DNA of 64,000 bases from NCBI GenBank assembly GCA_046350295.1, contig JAXMAR010000004.1:1-64000 (forward strand). The letters run 5' to 3'. The notes below the pieces were generated by a model that saw nothing but the letters and a program-made list of their open reading frames with translations, was not told the DNA's origin and ran no database searches. Origin of the DNA: JAXMAR01 sp046350295 (GTDB lineage Bacteria > Planctomycetota > Planctomycetia > Gemmatales > Gemmataceae). Both the position numbers and the translations under genes were made by a program. This document shows, piece by piece, positions 27,839 to 35,769 of this stretch (position 1 is the first letter of the stretch; each line of letters begins with the position of its first letter).

Positions 27839-28693
27839 TCAGCGCACACCGGGTCCAGGGACAATGAAGCTGACAACGCCGGGCCGCACGTCGCGGTTGG
27901 CGAAGCCGGGAAAGTGAATCCGGACATGGGTGAGGCCGCCGGCCGCTTCGGAAGGGATCCGCACGGGACCCGCAAAGAAGTAAAAGCCTCAGGAGAAGGT
28001 TTTTAGCGTGGTCGCGTGCGTCAGACGCCCGCCGAACGAGCAGGCATAATCGAACTCAGCGGCAATCGGCCCGCGCTTGCTGACGCAATTCCAGGGGCAG
28101 GCGGCGAAGGCCGCTTTGCCCAGGCCGGGCGTGCCGATGAGAATGCGCAGGGCCTGGTCGTCGTCCTCCTCGCGTGTGGCCCCGCGCGGCAAGAGCCGAG
28201 CCTCGCTGTACTGGGCGAGAGCCAGCGGGCCGTCGAAATGGATGATCGGCGCCTCTTCGGGACGGTCGGCGAAGCGCGGCTTCTCCTGCTCCTGCGGCGC
28301 GACCAGTTGCCGGCCGAGGCGGGCGGTGATGACCGTGGAGCGGAAGGCGTCGCCGGAGAGGTTGATCGACCAGGAGCGATGGAGGGTCTTGCCATCCCGC
28401 TCGCGGATGTCGCCGATCATGAAGCCCGGTCCCGATCCGCGACTGAGTTTTTCGCCGGGGTCGGTGAGGTCGCCGTCGCCGTTGCGGTCGACGTAGACGT
28501 GGGCGCCGTCGAGGACGACCCAGACGCGCGTCGCCGCCTCCGGCCCGAAGACGAAGAGGCAATACTTCGGTTTTCCCGCGTAGGCCGGCTCTTTGCGGAT
28601 GGAGCGGTCGATCTTGGCGAGATCGACCGAAGCCGGCGGCGCCTCGCCGGACAACCAAAAGGCGCTGACGAGGAAAGTCGTGGCGAGCATCAT
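27839..28693 (-). pseudogene. Secreted protein interrupted by in-frame TGA
   Basis: ATG 28693 starts a signal peptide (MMLATTFLVSAFWLSG). An EF-hand-like loop follows (VDRNGDGDLTDPGEK), and then the frame ends at TGA 27989-27991. The same frame continues directly with GFYFFAGPVRIPSEAAGG and RIHFPGFANRDVRP, ending at a second TGA at 27839. The continuation looks like the real C-terminus of this planctomycete family (a GPVR-I/V-P strand, then a beta sandwich end). Without the internal TGA the protein would be 284 residues. Nonsense mutation, sequence error or readthrough are possible. Confidence 0.65.
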
Positions 28694-28898
28694 CGGTTTC
28701 CCTTGGAGCGCGGCTGGAGTGCGGCGTCCCGCGGACAGACCCGCGCGACCGGCGACAGAGGGTATTTGGCGCCGGGCGCGAAGGAACCGCCGCGGAATCG
28801 CCTCTGGAAAAGGTAGCGGAAGCGGGCCCGGCCAACCGCCAAAAACCTGCCGGCCGAATCCACTCCAACAACTGTTCAGGCGCCCCACGCGGACGTCA

Positions 28899-30026
28899 TC
28901 AATCACTGCCGACAACGATCACGTCGACATCCGGCGCCTCGTGGAGCAACCGCTCGAGAAGAGACCTCCGGAACAGCCGCCGATACCAGGGCTGCCGGCT
29001 GCGGCCCATGACCACGTGGGTGATACCGTATTCCTTGACGAACGCGGTGACGGTGGAGACGACGTCGGCCCCCTTGAATTCCATTGGAGTGCCGCCGATC
29101 TGCTGCGTCAGGGTCAGCGTGTTGTAGATCTGCCGCTGCGTGGCGGCGTCGATGCGGTCTAGCTCTTCGCGGGGCGTCTTGACGTAGACGGCGTACCAGG
29201 GGGCCTTGAGCCGGTCGGCCAGGCGCGCGCCTTTTCGGAGCAGCTTTTCGGCGTTGGGACTGCGCGAGCTCAGGCAGACCATGACCCGCTCGGAGCTGGG
29301 CTTGGTGGGCTCGCCGGTTTCCTCGGAACGGCGGCGATCGAGGCGGTGGGCGATCTCCTCCAGGGCGAACTCGCGCAAGCGCGTCAGGTTGGCTTGCGTG
29401 AAGAAGTTCTGCAAGGCGGTGTCGATGCGCTCCTTGGGGTAGACCTTGCCGGCCGAGAGACGTTCGCGCAGGTCCTCGGCGGAGATGTCGACGTTCACGA
29501 GCTGATCGGCCATGCCCAGGATATAGTCGGGGACGCGCTCCTTCACCTTGACGCCGGTCGCCTTTTCGACCATGTCGTAGAGGCTTTCGAGGTGCTGAAT
29601 ATTCAGCGTGCTGATGACGTTGACGCCGGCGCGCAGCGCCTCCTCGATGTCCTGGTAGCGTTTCGCGTTTCGGCTGCCCGGCGCGTTGGTGTGGGCCAGT
29701 TCATCGATCAGGGCGACGTTCGGCCGACGTGCGAGAATGGCGTCCAGGTCCATCTCCTCGAGCACGACGCCGTGATACTCGATCTTCCGCCGCGGCGCCT
29801 GCTCCAGGTCGCCGATCTGGGCGATGGTCTCGGCCCGGCCATGCGTCTCGACGAGGCCGATGATGACGTCGACGCCTTGACGCTTGAGGCGATGTCCCTC
29901 CTGGAGCATCTCGTAGGTTTTGCCGACGCCGGCGGCAAAGCCGAGGTAGATCTTGAGCCGGCCGCGCTGCTGCTGCCGGATCATGGCCAGGAAACGTTCG
30001 GGGGGCGGCTGTCCCGGATCAGGCAT
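28899..30026 (-). CDS. KdpD-like sensor module without kinase
   Basis: A 375-residue protein matching only the N-terminal cytoplasmic part of KdpD: Walker A-like GFAAGVGKTYEML, VDVIIGLVETHGR, IDELAHTNAPGS, RYQDIEEALRAGVNV, then a universal-stress-protein domain from about residue 240 (VMVCLSSRSPNAEKLLRKG, ending DVIVVGSD). The membrane segments and histidine kinase core of full KdpD are missing. It overlaps the preceding kinase gene by eight bases, so the two are likely co-translated and may act together to sense K+ or ionic strength. Confidence 0.88.
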   Translation of the reverse strand: MPDPGQPPPERFLAMIRQQQRGRLKIYLGFAAGVGKTYEMLQEGHRLKRQGVDVIIGLVETHGRAETIAQIGDLEQAPRRKIEYHGVVLEEMDLDAILARRPNVALIDELAHTNAPGSRNAKRYQDIEEALRAGVNVISTLNIQHLESLYDMVEKATGVKVKERVPDYILGMADQLVNVDISAEDLRERLSAGKVYPKERIDTALQNFFTQANLTRLREFALEEIAHRLDRRRSEETGEPTKPSSERVMVCLSSRSPNAEKLLRKGARLADRLKAPWYAVYVKTPREELDRIDAATQRQIYNTLTLTQQIGGTPMEFKGADVVSTVTAFVKEYGITHVVMGRSRQPWYRRLFRRSLLERLLHEAPDVDVIVVGSD

Positions 30027-31920
30027 GGCGACCCCCTTGGGTCACGTGGCCGAACACGTAGTCCGCCGACCCGGCCTCGGTGGACGGGAGGCTGATCCGA
30101 AAGGTGGTCCCCTGACCCGGCTCGCTCTCACACGCGATGGCGCCGCCGTGCGCGACGACGATCTCGTGCACGATGGCCAGGCCCAGGCCGGTCCCTGCGC
30201 CGCGCTTCTGCCCAGGAACCCGGAAGAACTTCTCGAACACGTGCGGCAGATACTCCGGCGCGATGCCGATACCGGTGTCCCGGACCGAGAGGCTGACCCT
30301 GTCGTCTGCGACGGCCCCGGACAAAATGACGCGGCCGCTGCGTTCCGTGTAGGTGATAGCGTTCTCGACGAGGTTGCGCAGGGCGTGGCCAAGGCGCGCG
30401 GCGTCGGCGGCGACGTTCGGCAGATTCGGCGCCGCCTCGACCTTCAACTCCACCCCTTTTTCCTCGGCCCGATGCGACATCGCTTCCGCCGCCGCGTGCA
30501 AGAGCACGTCCGGGCGCTCCGGCTGGATGTCGAGCTGGCTACGGCCCTGCTCCAGGCGGGCGAGGTCCAGCAGGCTGTTGACGACGGCGAGCAACCGCTC
30601 GCTGTTGTCGCGGGCGTCCAGGAGCAGCTCGGTCTGCTTGGGATTCAGCGTGCCGACCGAGTCCTCGAGCAAGAGGTGGACGGCCAGGCGCAGGCTCGTA
30701 AGAGGCGTCTTGAGCTCGTGGCTGGCGGTGGCGACGAGGTTGGTCTTCACCTCGTCCATGAGGCGCAGCCGGGTGACGTCCTGGAGGAGCACGGCGGCGC
30801 CAAGCGTGGCGCCATAGGGATCGCGGATGGTGAGGATGCGCGGTAGGAATGCGCGTTCCTGCCCTGTCGCGCCGAAAACAAGGATCTGTTCGAAGCCTTC
30901 GGGCAGATAGTCGCGCTGGCCCTGGAGGGCGTCGGTGAGCGGCTGGCGGAGCGCTGCGGGCGCCTGCCAGATGTTGGCGGCCGCCTCGTATCTGGGGACG
31001 ACGCCGAGCAGGCGCCGCGCGGCCGGGTTGGCCATCTCCACCTGCCCCTCGGCGTTGATGACCATCAGGGGATCGGGGAAGGAGTCGATGGCGGCCTGGC
31101 TGGTCTGCTGGGCGCGAAGGAGCTGAGCGGAATGCGAGTCGCGGAAGTCGCGCAGGCGGCGGGCCATCGTGTTGAACGCCTCGGCGAGATGGCCGAGCTC
31201 GTCGCCGGCGCCGTAGCCGATGACCTGGTCGAGGTTGCCGGCGCTGATGCCCTGGGCGGCCTGCGTGATGGCGGTGATGGGGCGAAGGATCGAGCGCACA
31301 GTTTGCAAGGCCGCGACGAGGGCGAGGACGATCGCGAGCGTCACGCTCAGGCCGAACCACAGGACGGAGTGCAGGGCGGTGGCACGCGCCTCGGCCGCCG
31401 CCTCCTCCATGTTCTTCTGATTGATGCTCAGGATGCGATGCGAGACCACCTTGATCCGTTCGAAGTGTTCGAACAGGCTCGGCTCGCCCGGCTTCTTGTT
31501 CCCTGCGCCGAAGTAAAGCGTTTCGAGGTCCGTCTTCTTGGCATAGAACTTCTCGCCGAGGTTCCGAAAGGCGCGCGTCAGACTCTTGAGTTCCTCGACG
31601 AGTTCGCCTTCGCCGGGCAGGGTGATGTTCTCCTGCTCGACTTTGAGCGCCGCGTAATAGCGATTCCAGTTCTCGTCGTACTGAGCCCTGGCCTTGTCCC
31701 AGCGGCCGAGCATGGCGAACTGGAACGAGGAATCGATGCGCTCCAGGGCCTCGCCGAGCCGCTCCATGGCGATGACGCTGTCGTAGTTTTCGCGCAGGAT
31801 GGCGTTGGCGCTGTTGCCCAGGCGCAGGAGCAGGATGACGCCGGCCGCCCCGAGGATCGCAAGAAGCGCCAGGAGCGGGGCGAGCGTGAGGAAGATGCGC
31901 GGGCGGAGCGTGAGCTTCAT
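30019..31920 (-). CDS. Membrane sensor histidine kinase (HAMP-PAS-HisKA)
   Basis: A 633-residue kinase. It has TM1 near residues 7-30, a periplasmic helical domain (about 30-190), TM2 (about 195-217), HAMP (PITAITQAAQGISAGNLDQV), PAS (SFPDPLMVINAEGQVEMAN), HisKA with the phospho-accepting His in ASHELKTPLTSL, and HATPase_c (NLVENAITYT, DTGIGI, GTGLGLAIV). The start at 31920 coincides with the regulator stop (overlap ATGA). It sits between an NtrC regulator and the KdpD sensor module and probably phosphorylates the former. Confidence 0.9.
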   Translation of the reverse strand: MKLTLRPRIFLTLAPLLALLAILGAAGVILLLRLGNSANAILRENYDSVIAMERLGEALERIDSSFQFAMLGRWDKARAQYDENWNRYYAALKVEQENITLPGEGELVEELKSLTRAFRNLGEKFYAKKTDLETLYFGAGNKKPGEPSLFEHFERIKVVSHRILSINQKNMEEAAAEARATALHSVLWFGLSVTLAIVLALVAALQTVRSILRPITAITQAAQGISAGNLDQVIGYGAGDELGHLAEAFNTMARRLRDFRDSHSAQLLRAQQTSQAAIDSFPDPLMVINAEGQVEMANPAARRLLGVVPRYEAAANIWQAPAALRQPLTDALQGQRDYLPEGFEQILVFGATGQERAFLPRILTIRDPYGATLGAAVLLQDVTRLRLMDEVKTNLVATASHELKTPLTSLRLAVHLLLEDSVGTLNPKQTELLLDARDNSERLLAVVNSLLDLARLEQGRSQLDIQPERPDVLLHAAAEAMSHRAEEKGVELKVEAAPNLPNVAADAARLGHALRNLVENAITYTERSGRVILSGAVADDRVSLSVRDTGIGIAPEYLPHVFEKFFRVPGQKRGAGTGLGLAIVHEIVVAHGGAIACESEPGQGTTFRISLPSTEAGSADYVFGHVTQGGRHA

Positions 31921-33251
31921 AGGCCGTAGCGTTTGCGTTTGCGATACAGTGTGCTGGGGTCGATGCCCAGGATAGTCGAGGCCTGGTCCATGGTGGCCGT
32001 CGTGGCCAGGACGCGGCGGATGTGCTCCGCTTCGAGCGCCTCCAGCGTGATGGCGCCGCCGATCTCCATGGACCCTGCCGGCAGCGCCGCGCCGATCTGG
32101 GCCGGCAGGTCCGCGAGGCCGACCTCGACACTGCGTGACAGGATGACGCCGCGCTCGATGGCGTTTCGCAGCTCGCGGACGTTGCCCGGCCATGGATAGC
32201 GCAGAATCGCGTCGCGCGCCTCTTCCGTCAGGGCGGCGACGGGCTTGCCTGCTTGCCGCGAAAAGAACTGCACCAGATGCTCCGCGAGCGGCAGGATGTC
32301 CTTGCGCCGCTGCCGCAACGGGGGCGCCACAACCTCGATCACGTTGAGACGATAGAGCAGGTCCTCGCGAAACCCGCCGGCCGCGACCGCCGACTGCAAG
32401 TTGCGGTTGGTCGCGGCCAGGATGCGGACATCGCAAGCGCGGGTGCGCGTCTCGCCGACCCGTTCGTAGCGCCGCTCCTGCAAGAGACGCAGCAGCTTCG
32501 GTTGCAAGGCCAGCGGCAAATCGGCGATTTCGTCGAGGAACAGCGTACCTCCCTCCGCGGCCGCCACCTTGCCGAACGTATCCTGCACGGCGCCGGTAAA
32601 GGCGCCCCGGACGTGGCCGAACAGCTCACTTTCGAGCAGCTCGCTGGAAAGGCTGGGGCAATGCACGGTAACGAAGGGCGCCCCGGCCCGGTCACTGCGT
32701 GCATGAATGGCGCGGGCGAGCACGCCCTTGCCCGTGCCGCTCTCGCCGCGCAGCAGGATCGTCGCCTCGGTCGGCGCCGCACGGAAGGCGACATCGAGCG
32801 TGTGCTGCATCGCGGGCTCTTGCGTCTGCAGGTCCGCCTCCGGCACCACCGAGCGCACTTGCTCCTCCAGCGCCTCGACGTGCGTCTGCAAGCGGCGAAA
32901 CTTGCCGACCCGATCCAGTGCCATCCGCAATTGATCCGGCGTGAACGGCTTGGGCAGGTAATCGAAGGCGCCGCGCCGCATCGCTTCCACGGCCGTCTCG
33001 ATTGTGGCGTAAGCCGTCATGACGACAACCGCCAATCCCGGCGCCAGGCGCAGGAGCGCCGTGAGCACGTCGAGCCCCTGCTCGCGTCCCAAACGAAGGT
33101 CGAGGAACGCGATGTCGAACAGGCCGTGAGCGAGGCGTTCCTCGGCCTGGGCGCCCTCGGCCGCCTCGGTGACGCGGTGGTTCATCGTCTCGAGAGCGAG
33201 CTTGAGCGACTTGCGCAGATTCGGGTCGTCGTCGATCAGCAGGACGTTCAT
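31917..33251 (-). CDS. NtrC-family sigma-54 response regulator
   Basis: A 444-residue regulator. It has a receiver domain (LLIDDDPNLRKSL, Asp in IAFLDLRLG, Lys in YLPKPF), an AAA+ domain with Walker A GESGTGKG, the sigma-54 contact loop GAFTGA (SELFGHVRGAFTGAVQ), Walker B LFLDEIADLP, the arginine region, and a Fis-type HTH (MDQASTILGIDPSTLYRKRK). It should activate sigma-54 promoters. It diverges from the kdp operon across a 345-base gap that holds matching motifs. Classical KdpE is an OmpR-type regulator, so this is a swap. Confidence 0.92.
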   Translation of the reverse strand: MNVLLIDDDPNLRKSLKLALETMNHRVTEAAEGAQAEERLAHGLFDIAFLDLRLGREQGLDVLTALLRLAPGLAVVVMTAYATIETAVEAMRRGAFDYLPKPFTPDQLRMALDRVGKFRRLQTHVEALEEQVRSVVPEADLQTQEPAMQHTLDVAFRAAPTEATILLRGESGTGKGVLARAIHARSDRAGAPFVTVHCPSLSSELLESELFGHVRGAFTGAVQDTFGKVAAAEGGTLFLDEIADLPLALQPKLLRLLQERRYERVGETRTRACDVRILAATNRNLQSAVAAGGFREDLLYRLNVIEVVAPPLRQRRKDILPLAEHLVQFFSRQAGKPVAALTEEARDAILRYPWPGNVRELRNAIERGVILSRSVEVGLADLPAQIGAALPAGSMEIGGAITLEALEAEHIRRVLATTATMDQASTILGIDPSTLYRKRKRYGL

Positions 33252-33359
33252 CAGGCGCGCTCCGTTCGCCCCAGGATCACGCATTCGGCGTACCGGTAAT
33301 CCGCCTCGCGCAAAAGACAAGAAAAACGCTCGATTCTGACCGGCGCCAGGCGGAGGGAA

Positions 33360-33397
33360 CCGTGCATTTTGCAACGAGACGGGTGCAAAACGCACGG
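33360..33397. promoter_or_regulatory. Palindrome, candidate activator-binding site for kdp
   Basis: CCGTGCATTTTGCA (33360-33373) and TGCAAAACGCACGG (33384-33397) are inverted copies matching at 13 of 14 positions, with a 10-base gap. The site lies about 130-170 bases upstream of two -24/-12 motifs, the usual place for an NtrC-type enhancer, and between the regulator gene and kdp. Confidence 0.6.
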
Positions 33398-33528
33398 TTG
33401 GACAATGTCTTTGTACTCTTTCCGCGCGCGACTCGTCGCCCGTCCCAAATCGGTTCCAAGTGCTGAAAACGAAGTTTCCCAAGGGCATTTCCTCCGAGCC
33501 CGCGCAGCTGAACGCTGCGCGACCCTGA

Positions 33529-33544
33529 CGGCATGTCGATTGCT
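33529..33544 (+). promoter_or_regulatory. Candidate sigma-54 promoter 1 of kdp operon
   Basis: CGGCATGTCGATTGCT matches TGGCACG-N4-TTGCW with GG (33530-33531) and GC (33542-33543) at exact 12-base spacing. It predicts a start near 33555, about 40 bases before the first kdp small ORF. Together with the divergent NtrC-family regulator this is good circumstantial evidence. Confidence 0.5.
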
Positions 33545-33560
33545 TGGCCATGTTGTTGCC
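33545..33560 (+). promoter_or_regulatory. Candidate sigma-54 promoter 2 of kdp operon
   Basis: TGGCCATGTTGTTGCC keeps the TGGC and TTGC blocks with GG (33546-33547) and GC (33558-33559) at exact spacing. It lies 16 bases after the first motif, predicting a start near 33571. Only one of the two may be used. Confidence 0.45.
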
Positions 33561-33596
33561 ATTGGGAAACAACCCCTCCACGCAGTGCGGACGACC

Positions 33597-33692
33597 ATGA
33601 ACTTGACGCTCTGGATTCCCTTACTGATCGGCTTGGGGCTTCTAACGATGGGCCTCATGTTCGCTTTCCTCTACGGCTGCGAGAGGGTCTGA
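33597..33692 (+). CDS. Small membrane protein preceding kdpF
   Basis: A 31-residue single-span protein: MNLTLWIPLLIGLGLLTMG, then a few hydrophobic residues and the polar end YGCERV. It is first in the kdp transcript, 20 bases before kdpF. Size and topology suggest a small accessory subunit or regulator of the Kdp complex. I know of no characterised equivalent outside planctomycete kdp operons. Confidence 0.55.
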   Translation: MNLTLWIPLLIGLGLLTMGLMFAFLYGCERV

Positions 33693-33712
33693 GCGACCTC
33701 TCGGAGAGACAC

Positions 33713-33793
33713 ATGATCCTGCTGACCGCCGTCGTTACGCTTCTTCTCTTCGTCTATCTGCTCGCCGCCCTGTTGCGCCCCGAGTGGTTCTGA
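33713..33793 (+). CDS. kdpF: Potassium-transporting ATPase small subunit KdpF
   Basis: A 26-residue single-span peptide starting MILLTAVVTLLLFVYLLAAL and ending RPEWF, matching KdpF, which stabilises the KdpABC complex in the membrane. GGAGAG lies just upstream, and kdpA starts 28 bases downstream. Confidence 0.85.
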   Translation: MILLTAVVTLLLFVYLLAALLRPEWF

Positions 33794-33821
33794 TCCAGGA
33801 ACGCCGTCCATAGGAACGACC

Positions 33822-35678
33822 ATGCAAGCCTGGCTTCTGCCCGCGCTGATCATCCTCGTCACTGTCCTGCTCTCGATCCCGATGAGCCGCTATCTCGCCT
33901 GGATATTGGACGGCAAGTACCGCTTGCCGCGCTGGCTGGCCTGGATCGAAGGCCGGCTCGACACCGGACCACAGAACTGGAAACAGTACACGGTCGCGCT
34001 CTTGTTCTTCAACACCGTCATGTTCCTGGTCGCCTTCGCCTTCCTGGCGCTACAGACGATGCTGCCCCTGAACCCCGACAAGATGAAAATGCTGTCGCCG
34101 ACGACAATCTTCAACACAGCGGTGTCGTTCCTCACCAACACCAACCTCCAGCATATCTCCGGCGAGCAGCACCTGTCCTACTTCAGCCAGCTCACCTCGA
34201 TCCTGTGGAACATGTTTGTCTCGGCCGCCGTCGGCGTCTGTGCCCTGGTGGCCATCATCCGTGGCCTGCGCGGCGATTCCCACATGGGGAACTACTACCT
34301 CGACATGTGGCGCGTCGTTGTCTACATCTTCCTGCCCATTTCTCTCGTGGTCGGCGTTATCTACATATCGCAGGGCATGCCGATGACGTTTGAAGCCTCC
34401 GCCAAGGCGACGGTCGTGCAGGAGGGCGCCATGGGAAGCGAAGACAATAAGCCGGCGCCCCAGGTCATCTCGCGCGGTCCCGTCGCCGCCGTCATCCCGA
34501 TCAAGAATCTCGGCACCAACGGCGGCGGCTTCTTCGGCGCCAACGGTGCTCACCCCTACGAGAGCCCCACTGCCCTGACGAACTTCCTCCTCTGCGTCAC
34601 CATGATGCTCATCCCGTTTTCGCTCGTGCTCATGTTCGGGCGAATGATCGGCAACATCCGCCACGGCGTGATCATCTACGGCGTGATGATGGTGATGTTC
34701 GTCGGCTCCATCGCCTGGTGTTGTTACTGGGATTTGCAGCAGAACCCCGCACTGACGGCGCATGCCGCCCGCAACTACGAGATCAAGGACCCGGACGCCA
34801 AACCCGACGCTAAGGGAAAAATCGCGAAGAAGACCATCGAGGTCCCCGACGTCGCCGGTCTGCCCGTCGACGCCGGTCTGGGCAACCTCGAAGGCAAGGA
34901 GCTGCGCTTCGGCACGTCGGCCGGGCCCGCCTTCGCCGCCATGACCACCTGCATCACCTGCGGCGCCGTCAACTGCATGCACGACAGCCTCAACCCCCTC
35001 GCCGGCGTCAGCCCCTTGACCGGCATGTGGCTCAACTGCATCTTCGGCGGCAAGGGGGTCGGCCTCGTCAACCTCCTCGTCTACCTCATCGTCGGCGTCT
35101 TCCTCGCCGGCCTCATGGTGGGTCGCACGCCGGAATACCTCGGCAAGAAAGTCGAGGGCCGCGAGATGAAGCTCGCCATGCTGGCGCTCTTGATCCATCC
35201 GATCATGGTCCTCGGCCCGACCGGCCTGTTCGCCGCCACCGATTGGGGCAATAAGTCATTGAACAATCCGGGCGCCCACGGCTTCTCCGAGATGCTCTAC
35301 GAGTTCAGCTCGGCGTCCGCCAACAACGGCTCCGGCTTCGAAGGCCTTCAGGATACCTACGGCTTCAATGACAAGAAGCTGAGCGAGTACAGCCCCCACT
35401 GGGACATCGCCACCGGCCTGGTGATGCTTATCAGTCGCTTCATCCCAATCATCGCCCCCATCGCCATCGCGGGCTACATGTCGCAGAAGAAGCCGACGCC
35501 GTTCACCGCGGGGACACTACGCACGGACACCATCACGTTCGGCTTCGTTCTTTTCGGAACCATCGTGCTGGTCGGCGCCCTGCTGTTCCTCCCCGCGGCC
35601 GTGCTCGGCCCGGTGGCGGAGCATCTGGACCGACGCCGTTTGGCCAGTGACGCGGTGTGGCACGCCCTGAGCTTCTGA
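33822..35678 (+). CDS. kdpA: Potassium-transporting ATPase channel subunit KdpA (3' frameshift)
   Basis: The K+-selective channel subunit of Kdp. The four filter-like motifs are visible: FLTNTNLQH, TNGGGFFGANG, CGAVNCMHDSLN and ASANNGSGF, among about ten membrane helices. The chain fits the family up to FLPAAVLGPVAEHL; then the frame is off by one. Adding one G near 35626-35632 restores the expected end (GPTPFGQ) at TGA 35648-35650. The current frame instead runs on to 35678 with unrelated residues. The defect affects only the last few residues. Confidence 0.9.
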   Translation: MQAWLLPALIILVTVLLSIPMSRYLAWILDGKYRLPRWLAWIEGRLDTGPQNWKQYTVALLFFNTVMFLVAFAFLALQTMLPLNPDKMKMLSPTTIFNTAVSFLTNTNLQHISGEQHLSYFSQLTSILWNMFVSAAVGVCALVAIIRGLRGDSHMGNYYLDMWRVVVYIFLPISLVVGVIYISQGMPMTFEASAKATVVQEGAMGSEDNKPAPQVISRGPVAAVIPIKNLGTNGGGFFGANGAHPYESPTALTNFLLCVTMMLIPFSLVLMFGRMIGNIRHGVIIYGVMMVMFVGSIAWCCYWDLQQNPALTAHAARNYEIKDPDAKPDAKGKIAKKTIEVPDVAGLPVDAGLGNLEGKELRFGTSAGPAFAAMTTCITCGAVNCMHDSLNPLAGVSPLTGMWLNCIFGGKGVGLVNLLVYLIVGVFLAGLMVGRTPEYLGKKVEGREMKLAMLALLIHPIMVLGPTGLFAATDWGNKSLNNPGAHGFSEMLYEFSSASANNGSGFEGLQDTYGFNDKKLSEYSPHWDIATGLVMLISRFIPIIAPIAIAGYMSQKKPTPFTAGTLRTDTITFGFVLFGTIVLVGALLFLPAAVLGPVAEHLDRRRLASDAVWHALSF

Positions 35679-35769
35679 AGGGCGTGGAGGGAATCGCGAG
35701 ATGCCAGCACGCCCTTCGAAGACCCAGGGCGTGCTACCCACGACATGACGCGAGTACAACGAGAAACCC

